Part shown: positions 1 to 11,098 of the stretch, piece by piece
Layout of the letters: every line of letters starts with the position of its first letter
Numbering within the stretch: position 1 is the stretch's first letter
Notes under the pieces: generated by a model
What the model saw: only the letters and a program-made list of their open reading frames with translations
Database searches by the model: none
Told to the model about the DNA's origin: nothing
Position numbers and translations under genes: made by a program
Source of the DNA: Aculops lycopersici
Taxonomy: Eukaryota; Arthropoda; Arachnida; Trombidiformes; Eriophyidae
Direction of reading: 5' to 3'
Length of the DNA: 64,000 bases
Assembly (NCBI GenBank): GCA_015350385.1
Contig: WNKI01000003.1
Location: 2,388,698-2,452,697 of the forward strand

Positions 1-1445
1 GGTTCGCTTGGCGTCGCCCATTTACAGTGCAAGCAGCATTTGTCTGCTTCCACACAAATGCCTACACAATCGGCCCCACTAACCAATACGAGCGATCGAG
101 ATAATCGCTGCCGCCTCTGTGGCCACAGCGAGCGCATATGTGTGACATGTGAGACTCGTGTGTGTGTCTGGAGTCGTTGTGTTGGACTAATGTTAACTGG
201 CAACTTGTTTTACCTGCGCCACACCAACCAACAACCTGCGAGCCAAATTACTACTAACTGACTCACTTAAACCCACGGCGGTCAGGTGAGGTGTGCATGT
301 CGGACTGAGTCAATTGATGGGCTGGCTTGCGGATTATCTACCTCAAGCGGGGAATCAATTACTGCGTGCGTCGCGTATGCAGGCGAGTCGATGCCTTGCT
401 CTTTAGATGTGCACAAACCAAATGAGAGATATCGAACCAAACCTAAGAATTTGTAGCCACCAATTAGTGGAAGTATTCAGCTGAGATTACTGCATTCGGC
501 GTGCATTTTGGCCGTTAAGCCATGCCAAAAGGAAACTTGCTGCTCGGCGTAAGAGTTGGCTACCAATGAATAATGGCAAACTCGCTTAGCCGATGAGGTG
601 GATAGAATGACGCCAAGCGGAAGTGGCGAGGAGCCAAACGCACGAATTGATGGAGGACAAGCGAGCGAGTGAACCTCAAATTTAGTGGTTGAAATTTTGA
701 TTTGTTGCTTTCGACGTGACAAAAAACAAACCAACTGATTAGCTGCAACCAAAAGCCGGACAACCATTTGCCTGCCTACTTCCCCATTGTTTTCCTCTTT
801 TCCTCTTCGGGGGGTCTGCTAGAGTTTCTGCTTGGCAGTCGACGATGTTGGTGCTACACGTCGGAGCCAGCAGGTATCGAGAGTTTAGTAGCAAGGTGGT
901 GGTAGTGTTGGCGGACGAGTGCATACTGGCATCGCGCTAGACCCAACCAGCTGACTGCCTAATACCTCTGCACTTTTGGACTCTCGCAAAAAGTTATATC
1001 CAGATAGTGTGCTACAAGAGCAGTCGCCGACAAGTTGGCTCTTTCATGACGTAATATCTAAAGGAAGCTGCGGCGAGCTTTCCACGCGCGCCACCGGCAC
1101 ACAAATCCAATAAGCCACCGAAACAACCACAGCTGGCGGCGCCTCTGGCCCGATAGCTTCCACTTGCACTCAACAAATCCAATTTTTCCCCTGTATTTCC
1201 CTATGCGTGGTATAGCAAATACAATCTAAAGAGAGACCGTTGTTGTTGTTATTTCATCCAATCGCACGATACAAAATAAATTTACGGATTTTGAGAGAGA
1301 ATAGAGATTCTGGAGAAAGATTGAAATTTGGAAGTCTAGCCACTGCGATTTGATTTATGGCAGCAACAACAACAACATCAACCCGATGGGCTGCTGCTAC
1401 TCGCTCCTCTTCTTTCTGAATTAGCCTTAGGAGGAAACGCGCCGA

Positions 1446-1482
<37 letters not shown>

Positions 1483-3804
1483 TTAGAAACTTGGATGACG
1501 AATCAGACTCAACATTCGCGCGCGCGTTGATATTTGTGACTGACATTCAGACAATATGCATCATCTTCGAATGGCACCACATGATCTTTGGCACAGCTGA
1601 ACGACGGCACATTCTGTTTTTCATATGTCCGTTAACGAGTAGAAATGTGGGTGATTTCTAGTACAGAAAAGTAGAGTAAAATTCTAAAACATTCAATCAA
1701 TTTCAAGTAAAGTACAAAGTGATCATAGAGACTAAGTGTGATGTGTACATGTGTTCATAGAGAGCGAGAGGGTGAGAATCTTGTCAGATAACTTGACTGA
1801 TGGTTAACAGGATGGTTGTAAGCCAAGAATCGGGGGCCGTCACTTGTTGTTTGTATTATGCCACGAGACTCGTGCACTAGACGGCGGCCGAGCAATTTGC
1901 ACCGAGCCCGACAGCAGCTTAAAGGTCGGGGAATGAGAGGGCTTGCGCTTGCGATTGATCATCATTCGAAAATCAATCGCTACGGGACCACAAAGAAGGC
2001 GCGGCCGCTGGCACGGTTGCCGCATCTTATAGTTGTTGTTGTTGTCGGTGTTGTAACGACAACAACATCGGAGGTGTCGGCGCCAGGTAAAAAGTTGATG
2101 GCCTGAGTTGATTCTGTTAGCGTTGCTGCGAGTGTAACATTTCTTAGCTTACTCCAAACTCACCTTTGGCCCAGAACCCGACTCGGGTGACTTTCAAGTT
2201 TCCCCTGACTCCTCCTCTCTCCTCACGATAACGTGCTCTTGTGTGTCAGCTCCAATGAGAGTGTGCAGAAAGGCGAAAAGTTGTACCACTATGCCAGCTA
2301 CGTAATCACTCACTACCACTGATCTGAGCAGCACACTTAGCTATCCCACTAAAATGTCTAGACTCTCGGCTCACCTATGAGCGCGCGCGAGCGCTCGGAG
2401 CTTAGCACCACTCTCAAGGCGATGCTGCGACACCTTGAGCAACATTAATCTTTCGCCATGTGCTAGTGGATTGACACTTTAGCCAGCTTAGCATCTTGCG
2501 ACACATTGGCTCGCTACAGCTAGAAATATGGCTAGCCTGGAAGAGATGATATCCAGCCGCTCCACAGACCGGCCAAGTTGGTGGGCAAACGAGCGAGAGA
2601 GAGATGGGGTGGGATAGAAGGAAGTAGGAACCTCCTTCAAGTGAGTTTGCCGGCGCATCCTTGACATTGAACTCGGCGACGAGAGAGACGAAAAGTTTGC
2701 CCATGGAGTAACGCGATTTGTCTCGAGCTCGCAAACAAGAAAAACAAACAATAGCACACAAGAGAGGAACAGAGGGAGACCACCGACCGAAAGATGCTTT
2801 GCGGGGCGTGGGCGTGACAATGGTATGGAAATCGATCTATCTTTTAGTGCATGCTAGTCCGTTGCACACTGCGCAACGGACTATCGCTCTGTATATGTCG
2901 ACTAGTTTCGCGTAGACAACTCAACGCAAAACTTGGCCCAGTTATTTGCCATTACCAGCAGCCAAGAAAAGAGAGAGGAGCCACGAGACAAATCGGACCT
3001 CCACTTCGGTGTTTTTGGCGCCGGAAATTGATTCTACTTCTCCTTTTTGGTCCACTGACTCGAACCTGTCCATCTCTTCCAGTGTCGCTTCCGGTTTTAC
3101 TGTCTCTTGTTTTACTCGCCTTAGTTTTGGAATATCTCAAAGATTTTTTGTTGCCAAGAATCTAAGATGTATGTCCTGTTGCTTTTGAGCTCAGCAAGTT
3201 TTAACTCTTAAAACCGTCGGGCTGAAATTGTAAAGCGCGAGCTACTCTGGCTCTGGATCGATTGCACGGCGCTGTTCATAGGTTAGAACGCGTGGCGCGC
3301 GTCAAACACCTGACTGATCGAAAAGTCAACTAGCAATCCGATGCTCCGCTAACTGAATGGCAAATAAAAAGGAAAGAGTTTTACTGCCACCACCTACTGC
3401 TAGAATTTAATGGCCTACAATCAGACACAATAACACTAACACTTCTCCTCCTTTGCTTCCACTTTATAACTCTCACTTGGTTGTAGCTACGCATGGTGCA
3501 GCAACTTGACGTGACGAAACGCGCGGAGTTGAGCCGAAACGGTTAAGAGATTAGCTTTTTACTGGCTGAGCAAAACGTAGTGACTTGCTGGCCGGTAGCA
3601 GAAAATATCCATTTGTTCTTTTCAATTTGGTAAACTCACGAGACAAATTGCAGCGAGCTACGAGGCAGTAGAGGAGAGTCGATTTGAAATTATATTTGGC
3701 GGTGCCATCAAAGAGTTTAATTTTCTCCACCTCTCACACGCGCACACACACACTAGCTGTCACATGGTCAGCGCACAAAAAAAAAACAAAAAATGTCTAC
3801 TTAC
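1..3804. other. Non-coding region, likely intron/3' side of the family-B GPCR
   Basis: I see no convincing exon here on either strand. The open frames are short, low in conserved residues and start at non-ATG codons. Because the GPCR exon at 3805-4678 ends in a strong minus-strand donor, at least the right part is probably its first intron. No seven-transmembrane exon is visible, so the rest of that gene should lie left of the window. It contains a (GA)n run at 1449-1479 and scattered TTG/CAA triplet runs. Confidence 0.6.
1449..1479. repeat. (AG)n microsatellite
   Basis: Uninterrupted AG dinucleotides over 31 bases, read directly from the sequence. Confidence 0.95.
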
Positions 3805-3808
3805 CTGG
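3797..3808 (-). promoter_or_regulatory. 5' splice donor of GPCR exon
   Basis: Read on the minus strand the sequence is CCAG|GTAAGTA, a near-perfect U1 match. The coding frame would otherwise hit a stop within a few codons past it. Confidence 0.7.
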
Positions 3809-4503
3809 CGACGACGTCGAAGCAGCGGAAGCTCCTGACGCTCTTGACATGATTAATCTCGACTCGCCGACTTCCGGTTGGCGCGTCGGCTGACCCTCGT
3901 TGACTGGCAATTGATTGTTCAATGTTGTTGGCGACGTTGGTTTTGTCGTAGAGCTAGAATTTATCACAGACGAGGAGTTTGGTGTTGATGTGGATGATAG
4001 CATTAGATTAGCTAATGTTGCTCCAGCCTCAATCAATGGAACGTCTATTAATTTGCCGCTTGTCGTTGTGGCCATCAATTTGGGTAGCCAATATAATTTT
4101 GGACATGGAAGCTCAATCGTTTGGCCAGCCAAAGTTGGCGGCCAACAGAGGTGGCCGTCGAAATGAGCCGCGCAGCTTGCCAGCGAAAGCGATGATTTGT
4201 TTGTTCCCGTTTCAAGATTATTATTACTATTAATATTAATATTTCTCTCTTCTAAATCTGAATGATTGATTGAAGTTGGAATCACATTTGGTTGCTGAGA
4301 CGATGATGCTGATGGAGTTGCTGTCGCTGAGGTCGACTGGAGACCTGTTTGTTGGAATCGGTGGCAGGTGAACCAGTGCTCCAGTTTGCTGGCCATCGAG
4401 GCCACCTTTAAGTCGACAGGCCGCAGTGGGCCAGCGCCGAAGGCGTCGATAGCGAGGGTGTTGGTTGTTTTTATTACTGTTGCAACTAATAATAGTGATA
4501 ATA

Positions 4504-4538
<35 letters not shown>

Positions 4539-4678
4539 AACACAATTCTTGTTTTCAATCTACATTTCGACGACAGGCTAGCGGCAACCACATGTTGCCG
4601 CTTATATTTAACCTGCGGCTTGTGGCTAGTCCTCCGATTGGGGTGCTCGACTTTCTGATATTCTTTATTCGAAGTCAT
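3805..4678 (-). CDS. Family-B (secretin-like) GPCR, N-terminal exon with hormone-receptor domain
   Basis: This is the first coding exon, 291 codons plus one base. The longer frame to 4759 begins at TTG, so ATG at 4678 was chosen. A run of 11-12 Ser (encoded by a TCA/TCG repeat) leads into a hydrophobic signal-like core (SLLSLLLVATVIK). A Cys follows in HWFTCHRF, then an Asn/Ser-rich spacer, then the hormone-receptor-domain block CAAHFDGHLCWPPTLAGQ ending in ELPCP. That block matches the FDG..CWP..aG...CP signature of peptide-hormone receptors (calcitonin/DH31, DH44, PDF receptor class). The exon ends at a consensus donor, CAG|GTAAGTA. The last two Cys of the domain and all seven helices must be on later exons, which are not in this window. 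The ligand class cannot be assigned. Confidence 0.7.
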
Positions 4679-5932
4679 CTTGCTGCTGATGTTGCTCTGG
4701 TTGTTATTATTAATTTGTTTTTTTGTTGTTGTTGTTGTTGAACGTATACAAATAATCAAGAGTACTCTTCGCTGTTGATTAGATTAGCCACTTTGCCTTC
4801 ATTAATCTTCCTTCGTAGACAAGTCAGTGCAAGACAAGACAGGATTTGGCAAGAAGAAATAGCGTCTTGAAGTTTTGGGTTTTTCTCACACTTGTTTTCT
4901 CTCACAAATCAGCACAAAGATGAGGGCGACAAAAAGCAACAACCCTAAGCGACAGGTAGTCCCGCCAGCCAACAGGTAGAGTCACTCTAGTGTTTCACTC
5001 GCGTTTAACTCCTTGCTTGCTGTGGCGTTCAGTTAGCTAATGTGGCAAAAAGAGTGACAAAATGAGCAACAAGGTGACTCCGCTTCTCGTTACTGTTGTG
5101 TTTCGTTCATTTCAATGTTGTTCATTTGAATGCATGAAATGAAGATTGCCGACAGGTGAGAAGACACGAGCGGCGCGTTTGCTGTGCTCTGCGCGCGCGC
5201 GCGCTTCTCAGGTAAAGTTACGTGACGTTACTCTCTCTCCAAGTTGATTCCTTCTCTTTCTTCCAAGTGGCTCTTCGCTTTCTCTCTCATTTAAACTCTC
5301 CTCTCTTTTAATACAAATCTCTGTCGTCCAATTTTACGTCGTTTTTTTCTTTCTTTGTCTATCTCGATGCGATGCGTGAATCAAACGAGAGGTTACCGTG
5401 TTGCTCGTGTTTCTAGCGAGCAGCCCTCCAGTTCTAATATCTTCATACCTTCTCCTCTGTGATTGTTGCTGCTGTTATCGTTGCTACTTTTGCTGCTAAT
5501 TTTGCTCCCCAGCTTTACAACTTTCGTAGCACAAAATCATCTCTCTCTCCTACCTGTTTGCTTGTGAAGCTCATCAGGTTGCTGTTCTGTTGTATGCTCG
5601 GAAACTGGCACCTAATCCTTACGACAGTCTGCGCCGACTAGTTGTTGGAGTCTGAAGTTGAGTTGAGCTTAGTCGAGTTTAGTTGTGGTTGCAAACTTGT
5701 GGCTGCTACTGCATGACTAGTTGCTAGTTGCATCCAACGGGCAACTAAAACAAACTCTCGTCTCTCAAGCTACTGCTATCGTCGTCGTCGTCGTCGCCGC
5801 CGTTGACTTGATTCAAACTTGCCACTAGTCTTCTTCGACTAGTGGTCGGTTTCTGTCGCGCTCGCTAGCTTCAAATATCAGCTAACTGGCTTCGAGCTGC
5901 GTTCACGGTCTAGGCGCTAGACTATAAATCTG
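4679..5932. other. Non-coding: GPCR 5' region
   Basis: Upstream of the GPCR start. It is rich in CT tracts (about 5230-5350), has a (GC)n stretch near 5191-5204 and a bZIP-like GTTACGTGAC element near 5216. No supported ORF. Confidence 0.5.
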
Positions 5933-5938
5933 AACTTC
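5933..5938 (+). promoter_or_regulatory. TATA box candidate
   Basis: A TATAAA hexamer lies about 110 bp upstream of the small secreted ORF at 6043, in GC-moderate surroundings. Position and orientation suit a core promoter for that ORF. No transcript evidence is available. Confidence 0.4.
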
Positions 5939-6042
5939 GTTGCTCTTCTCACCTATCGATTGTTGTCCTGCAAACTTTCCGCGCGAAACTAAAACTTATC
6001 CTGCCGGAAACAAGCACCACCTTGACGACGACTAGCAAGCTG

Positions 6043-6231
6043 ATGACGACAAATTTGATGCTAGTTCTCGCTCTCTTCCTCTCGCTTCAAGTTGTTGCTC
6101 AGAGAAGTTTGCTCACATTCGGAGGCAAGAAATCGGAAGCCTCATTCGACGTCAATGTCTCGGCATCACCTTTGCTTCTCTCTGCCCCATTGACTCCTCC
6201 CTCTTCTTCTTCCTCTTCTCTAGTTTCTTGA
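6043..6231 (+). CDS. Small putative secreted peptide (62 aa)
   Basis: The ATG at 6043 opens a 62-residue frame. An upstream TTG at 6022 would add seven residues but is not a likely start. The N-terminus is a textbook signal peptide (MTTNLMLVLALFLSLQVVAQ). It is followed by RSLLTFGGKKSEASFDVN, then a Pro/Ser-rich tail. A TATAAA lies 110 bp upstream. I recognise no family. GGKK is formally an amidation/dibasic site, so a neuropeptide-like precursor is possible, but a single copy is weak evidence. It could also be a first exon or a chance ORF. Confidence 0.35.
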   Translation: MTTNLMLVLALFLSLQVVAQRSLLTFGGKKSEASFDVNVSASPLLLSAPLTPPSSSSSSLVS

Positions 6232-6789
6232 ATTTCTCCTCCTACTTTGCACACTTAAACCCATGCGCTAGCTCGACATTAACCAGCACTAACTAGCTCG
6301 CTCCTCGTTGCTTTGTACAACTTTTGGGGGGGGGGGGTGGAGAAAAGTGAGTTGAAATGAGAGGCGCCAGTTGAGAATAAGAATTGGTAAGCCTGTTAGT
6401 TAGCCACTTTTCTCATTTGAGACTGCGCATTACGCGCCAGTTGTGCTAGCTTGTCGGTGAGTACAGTTAACTGCAGAAGAGTATTAAGATGTGCGGCACA
6501 ATGAGAGCCAGCGGCAGCGCGCAACACGCGGTGACTTTTTTGTGTGTTATTTTTGCCGGCAACGATCGCAGCGTCGACTTGCAGAAAGAAAACAAACTTC
6601 TGCCCCAACCACGAACATCAGAAATACCATTACTTCAGCACTAGGTTATATCATTTTAGTTATCGATTCAAAATTAATATTATAACGATAAAACTATTAT
6701 AGAGTGTCATTTTTCACTAGACATCTATTTGTATATCACCTCAAAAGGTATTGAATTATTATCGAAATTCATACATTATCCAAAGCGAA
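6232..6789. other. Intergenic, upstream of COPS5
   Basis: No gene seen. A poly-G run of 11 lies near 6327-6337. The last 150 bp before the COPS5 start are AT-rich. Confidence 0.5.
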
Positions 6790-7806
6790 ATGGCCGATGA
6801 GGAAGATATTTACACTTATAATGAGCAGAAACAAGCTGATATTAGGATAGCTAAACCCTGGGATCGGGATCCGCAATACTTCAAGCATATTAGAATCTCT
6901 GCCCATGCTTTGCTGAAGATGTTGCGTCACGCCAAAAAAGGGGGGCAGCTTGAAATCATGGGCATGCTCTTGGGAAAGGTGGAAATCTCGACACTTATAG
7001 TGATGGACGTCTTTGCCTTACCTGTCGAGGGCACGGAAACTAGAGTTAATGCACATGCTGCAGCTTACGAGTATATGGCCACCTATGTTGAGTTAGCAAA
7101 ACAAACAAACCGCAAAGAAAACGTCATCGGCTGGTACCATTCGCACCCAGGCTACGGATGCTGGTTGTCAGGTATAGATGTCGGCACTCAGACGCTGAAT
7201 CAACAATTCCAAGACCCATTTGTTGCCATTGTTATAGATCCCATTAGAACGATAAGCACTGGGAAGGTTGATATTGGAGCTTTTAGAACGTATCCAAAAA
7301 ATTTCAAGCCCAACGATGAGCTTAAGCCCGACCATCAGACTGTACCTATGAACAAAATTGAAGATTTTGGCGTTCACCTGAAGAAATATTACTCACTCGA
7401 GATCTCATACTTCAAGTCAGAACTGGATACTTATTTGCTTGAGTGCTTGGGTAACAAGTACTGGTACAACACTCTAGGAACCACAAGCTTGACAACTAAT
7501 TCAGACTACACCACAAGACAGATTACAGATCTCTCCGAGAGACTAGAGCAAACTGAAAATAGAATGACCAAAGGTTACACAAGATGGATGCTGGCGCAAG
7601 ATGTAACGGATAAGAAACAAGTTGAATCCATAGCAAATGTCGCGGGTGATAGTGCCAAATCTGCAATTGAACCAATAACTGGTCTTATGGCATTGGTGGC
7701 CAAAGACGCTGTATTCAATATCCTCAGAAACAAACCTCAAACTAGTACCTCGACTGCATCAGTGCCCACTTCGTCAACTTCCAATCCGCCAGATACTTCA
7801 AATTGA
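6790..7806 (+). CDS. COPS5: COP9 signalosome subunit 5 (JAMM deneddylase)
   Basis: A complete 338-aa single-exon gene. The frame extends to a TTG at 6751, but ATG at 6790 gives the MADEEDIYTY start. CSN5 is the catalytic zinc isopeptidase of the COP9 signalosome. It removes NEDD8 from cullins and so controls cullin-RING ubiquitin ligases in nucleus and cytosol. The MPN+/JAMM motif is intact: the Glu of EIMGMLLG at about residue 55 and HSHPGYGCWLSGID with His117, His119 and Asp130. The C-terminal helical half needed for complex binding is present, ending in a Ser/Thr-rich tail. Length matches the family (about 330-350). It is convergent with the mitochondrial IleRS gene, with stops only about 107 bp apart. 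Confidence 0.97.
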   Translation: MADEEDIYTYNEQKQADIRIAKPWDRDPQYFKHIRISAHALLKMLRHAKKGGQLEIMGMLLGKVEISTLIVMDVFALPVEGTETRVNAHAAAYEYMATYVELAKQTNRKENVIGWYHSHPGYGCWLSGIDVGTQTLNQQFQDPFVAIVIDPIRTISTGKVDIGAFRTYPKNFKPNDELKPDHQTVPMNKIEDFGVHLKKYYSLEISYFKSELDTYLLECLGNKYWYNTLGTTSLTTNSDYTTRQITDLSERLEQTENRMTKGYTRWMLAQDVTDKKQVESIANVAGDSAKSAIEPITGLMALVAKDAVFNILRNKPQTSTSTASVPTSSTSNPPDTSN

Positions 7807-7908
7807 ACAAATTTAGATCGCCCTCAACTTGTCGAATTCCTCATTTTTCGAGAGGTGGCTTACTAACAGATGAGGACGAGGGAAGTAAATGGAAATAACA
7901 ATAATAAG

Positions 7909-7914
7909 TTTATT
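7909..7914 (-). terminator. Poly(A) signal overlapping the IARS2 stop codon
   Basis: On the minus strand the stop TAA is embedded in TTAATAAAC, so AATAAA shares two bases with the stop codon. This predicts a 3' UTR of only about 15-30 nt. Confidence 0.6.
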
Positions 7915-10900
7915 AATCAGTTTCCAATTTCTGTAACGTGTTACTACATCTATCACAAATGTGAACTTGCTCATTCACGCTCAAAACTGAGTAACGACGA
8001 CACCTAGCACACTTCCTGTTGTTAGATCTTCTAAAACACATCTCAAATCGGATCGCATTTCCATCGTCAACCTTGATCTCGCCGCCTATTCTTAGATCTG
8101 TTGGCGTTTCCTTGGACCAGCCAGAGACAAGATCCATCTTGACTGTGTCTTCAATATCTGGGACTGTTTTGTTGTGTAACCGGTTGCGCTTATCCAACTC
8201 TTCTTCGGATCCTAATCTATATGGCTCATCTGCATCAACCGGCTGTGCCAGTTTGTCACTGTGACCTAAAACAAATGTTGATGTTCTAAACAGCTCGGCA
8301 CTTAGTTCCGGGTTGGCATTTGTAAGCTTGGATAGGTTTTTGAATAGCTTCTTGTCGCTAATCAGCAATACAGAATCACATTCTTTGATCGAATCTAGCT
8401 TGGAGCCGAGAAGCTTTGAGCTTACGGAGCGTAGGTTAACAACGGTGTCAAATTGTTGATTCAACACATCATTCTTCCAAGCTGCCTTGTAGGCTAAATC
8501 TTGCCACTCATTCAAGGGTTCAGCAGTTCTCATATACTGACCGGCCTCGTGGACAATATGAGGAGCAAGGGGATACAAACACCTCAGTAATATGTTGTAG
8601 GTTAGATTCATAACAGTGAGGCAAGATTTCCTTCTTGGTGAATCAATATCGTCGCAGTAGATTATATCCTTCATGGTTGCGATGTATATAGGCGATAATT
8701 GTCTAGTTAGAAACTTGTTCATGGCAGTGATGACTAGATCATAACGGTAGTTCTTGTAATGATGATCAATAGTTGAGGCAAATCTGTACAATTTATCAAG
8801 ATGGTATTGATCAAATATCTCTAGCTTAGTATGATCGAATTTTGTCCCATCGATGGCATCATGATCAGCCAGGATACCAATAAAGTACTTCAAAGTCAAG
8901 CGTATCTTGTTGATAAAATCATTTGTAGTTGCCTTGAGGTCGGCAGGTCTCACTAAGATATCCCGATTGTCCCCAGCTGATCTGGCGGCCCAAACACGAA
9001 CTGTATCTACACCAAAGTTTTCAAACAATTTGGCCGGATCCACAACATTTCCTTGTGATTTAGACATCTTACGACCATTTTCATCAAGAGCAAAACCGTG
9101 CAAATAGAAACGTTTGGTGGGCAAGCAGCCGCGTAGTGCCATACTCAAGATACTCGATGCCGAGAACCATCCGCGTATCTGGTCGGTTCCCTCCAGGTAC
9201 AAGTCAGCCTGATTCTTCTTATCATCTAAACCATCGGTAGTTGTATGCCAACTAAGACCACTATCAGACCAGACATCAAATATATCCGCACCTCTAACCA
9301 AGCTTTCTGACTTGTAAGGTAACTTGCATTCGTCTAGTAGGTGCTGAGGTATTAACTCATCATTTTCAGATGTCCACCAATAATCCATAAACCGTCGCTT
9401 GTAAAGTAGCTTGCAAAAGTGTTCCACCAATTGAGGATGGGTGATCATACGGTTTCGATGAATATCGTCTGCGTGGTAGAATACAGGTATTGGTGTACCC
9501 CAGAGTCGCTGGCGAGATATACACCAACTTGGGCTACTGGCTAGAATAGAAATTAGACTATTGCGTCTGTTCTCAGGGAAAAAAGAGCATGACTCTAAAG
9601 CTTTCAAACATTTAGGAATAATCTTCGAAGTGTCCAGAAATATTTGCGAGCTCGTCTTGATGATGATAGGTTGATTTGTCCGCGTTTCATATGGGTACTT
9701 GTGTTGAGTGGATTCTGTAAACAATAAAGCTTGTCTTTGATCTAACAAATCAAGGATTTCTTGTGTACCATCTGAAAATATATGTTTGCCTGAAAGCTCT
9801 TCACTAACACTCTGACTATATCTTCCTGATTGATCCACGAGTCCTGGCTCAACGGTCATCTTGTTTCCTCTAATTAGAGAAAAATCATCTTGCCCATAGT
9901 TGGGTGATATATGAACTAATCCAGTACCTTTGCAACCATCAACAAAGTCGGCCTCAAGAAAAGGCAGAGCTGTAGCCTCAACTTCGTCTAGGTTCTTGGC
10001 CCGGAGAGATCTCAGAAGGGACTTGTACTTGAGACCCGTCATAGATCTACCAGGAACATAGGTGATCATCTCACAGTTGTATCCCAGTCTTTGAGCTAGG
10101 CTATGAACTTTCTGAGCTGAATCTAGAGAAACTAACACATTTTTGATATCTTCCGCCTTCCAAACCTTCAAGATACAATAAGTTTCTTGCTTATTGAACG
10201 CTATAGCTTCATTCTCAAGCAGAGTCCAGGGAGTTGTAGTCCAAACCAGCGAATATAGCGGCCTGCCTGGCATATCACTCGTGAATGGCGGATCGATTAT
10301 CTCGTAAAGGACATATGCACTCTTAGATATATGATTCGGACGATATTCAATATCCGCTTCTGCCACTGTTGTCTTGTTGATTAGGGACCAATTAACGGGC
10401 ATGAGATCTTTGAAGATGAGCTTTTGTGAGTATAGATGCGAGAAGGCACGTAGCTGATTGGCTACATAGGAAGGATCGTCAGTTGTGTATCTTTTGTTCC
10501 AATCAGTCAGTAGACCCATCCGCTTAAACGCGGCCATCTGTAGGTCGATTTGAGATTTCGCATACTGTCTTGCCTTAGCTCGAAATTGCTCAGGTGTAAT
10601 ATCACTTTCTAATAGCAAGCTACCTCCATAACTACTCTGTCGCTGCTGTTCTTCCATCATCTTGAGCACTTGCATTTCTATAGGCAGTCCATGGCAATCC
10701 CAGCCGGTGATAAACTCAACCCTATGACCAGTTATCATTGCATACCTCGCGGCTATATCCTTCAGGATCTTATTGATTGCATGGCCCAAGTGGATTGGTC
10801 CATTTGCAAATGGAGGTCCATCATGAACCACATACTCCTTTCTATTAGGATCTTGTTCCAAGTATGTGTGTGCAAATTTTTCATCTTCCTGTATGCTCAA

Positions 10901-11098
10901 TTCAATCTTTGGATTGTGCTTAGGCGGAAATTTGGACTTTGGTAGGAACAGGGTCTTTGAGTAGTCGGTTGCCGAAGGGTCATGATTGCGAAGGTGAAAG
11001 CTTGATGAGGAGGAGGCAGCATAGTGCCTTTGTGTTGTGTTTATGATACATCTATAGCCGGCTTGGGTTAATAGTTGGGCACTGAGGTGCTGAGACAT
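7913..11098 (-). CDS. IARS2: Isoleucyl-tRNA synthetase, mitochondrial
   Basis: An intronless class I aminoacyl-tRNA synthetase of 1061 aa. The frame continues to a GTG at 11116. ATG at 11098 is preferred. It charges mitochondrial tRNA-Ile. Signature motifs are HLGH at 103-106 (HIGH motif), GWDCHGLPIE just after it, and GRKMSKSQGN at about 675-682 (KMSKS). A long CP1 editing insertion lies between. The C-terminus has a CxxC...CxxC zinc ribbon (CARC, CDRC), as in bacterial-type IleRS. The N-terminal 45 residues are Ser/His/Arg/Gln-rich without acidic clusters, consistent with mitochondrial import. Size agrees with the family (about 1000). It is head-to-head with prefoldin 3. Confidence 0.97.
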   Translation of the reverse strand: MSQHLSAQLLTQAGYRCIINTTQRHYAASSSSSFHLRNHDPSATDYSKTLFLPKSKFPPKHNPKIELSIQEDEKFAHTYLEQDPNRKEYVVHDGPPFANGPIHLGHAINKILKDIAARYAMITGHRVEFITGWDCHGLPIEMQVLKMMEEQQRQSSYGGSLLLESDITPEQFRAKARQYAKSQIDLQMAAFKRMGLLTDWNKRYTTDDPSYVANQLRAFSHLYSQKLIFKDLMPVNWSLINKTTVAEADIEYRPNHISKSAYVLYEIIDPPFTSDMPGRPLYSLVWTTTPWTLLENEAIAFNKQETYCILKVWKAEDIKNVLVSLDSAQKVHSLAQRLGYNCEMITYVPGRSMTGLKYKSLLRSLRAKNLDEVEATALPFLEADFVDGCKGTGLVHISPNYGQDDFSLIRGNKMTVEPGLVDQSGRYSQSVSEELSGKHIFSDGTQEILDLLDQRQALLFTESTQHKYPYETRTNQPIIIKTSSQIFLDTSKIIPKCLKALESCSFFPENRRNSLISILASSPSWCISRQRLWGTPIPVFYHADDIHRNRMITHPQLVEHFCKLLYKRRFMDYWWTSENDELIPQHLLDECKLPYKSESLVRGADIFDVWSDSGLSWHTTTDGLDDKKNQADLYLEGTDQIRGWFSASSILSMALRGCLPTKRFYLHGFALDENGRKMSKSQGNVVDPAKLFENFGVDTVRVWAARSAGDNRDILVRPADLKATTNDFINKIRLTLKYFIGILADHDAIDGTKFDHTKLEIFDQYHLDKLYRFASTIDHHYKNYRYDLVITAMNKFLTRQLSPIYIATMKDIIYCDDIDSPRRKSCLTVMNLTYNILLRCLYPLAPHIVHEAGQYMRTAEPLNEWQDLAYKAAWKNDVLNQQFDTVVNLRSVSSKLLGSKLDSIKECDSVLLISDKKLFKNLSKLTNANPELSAELFRTSTFVLGHSDKLAQPVDADEPYRLGSEEELDKRNRLHNKTVPDIEDTVKMDLVSGWSKETPTDLRIGGEIKVDDGNAIRFEMCFRRSNNRKCARCRRYSVLSVNEQVHICDRCSNTLQKLETD

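Noticed and set aside
2414..2820. Two overlapping minus-strand ORFs that could be GPCR exons
   Set aside because: CPPTWPVCG superficially recalls a hormone-receptor motif, but the spacing is wrong, neither frame has transmembrane segments and no matching splice phases were found.
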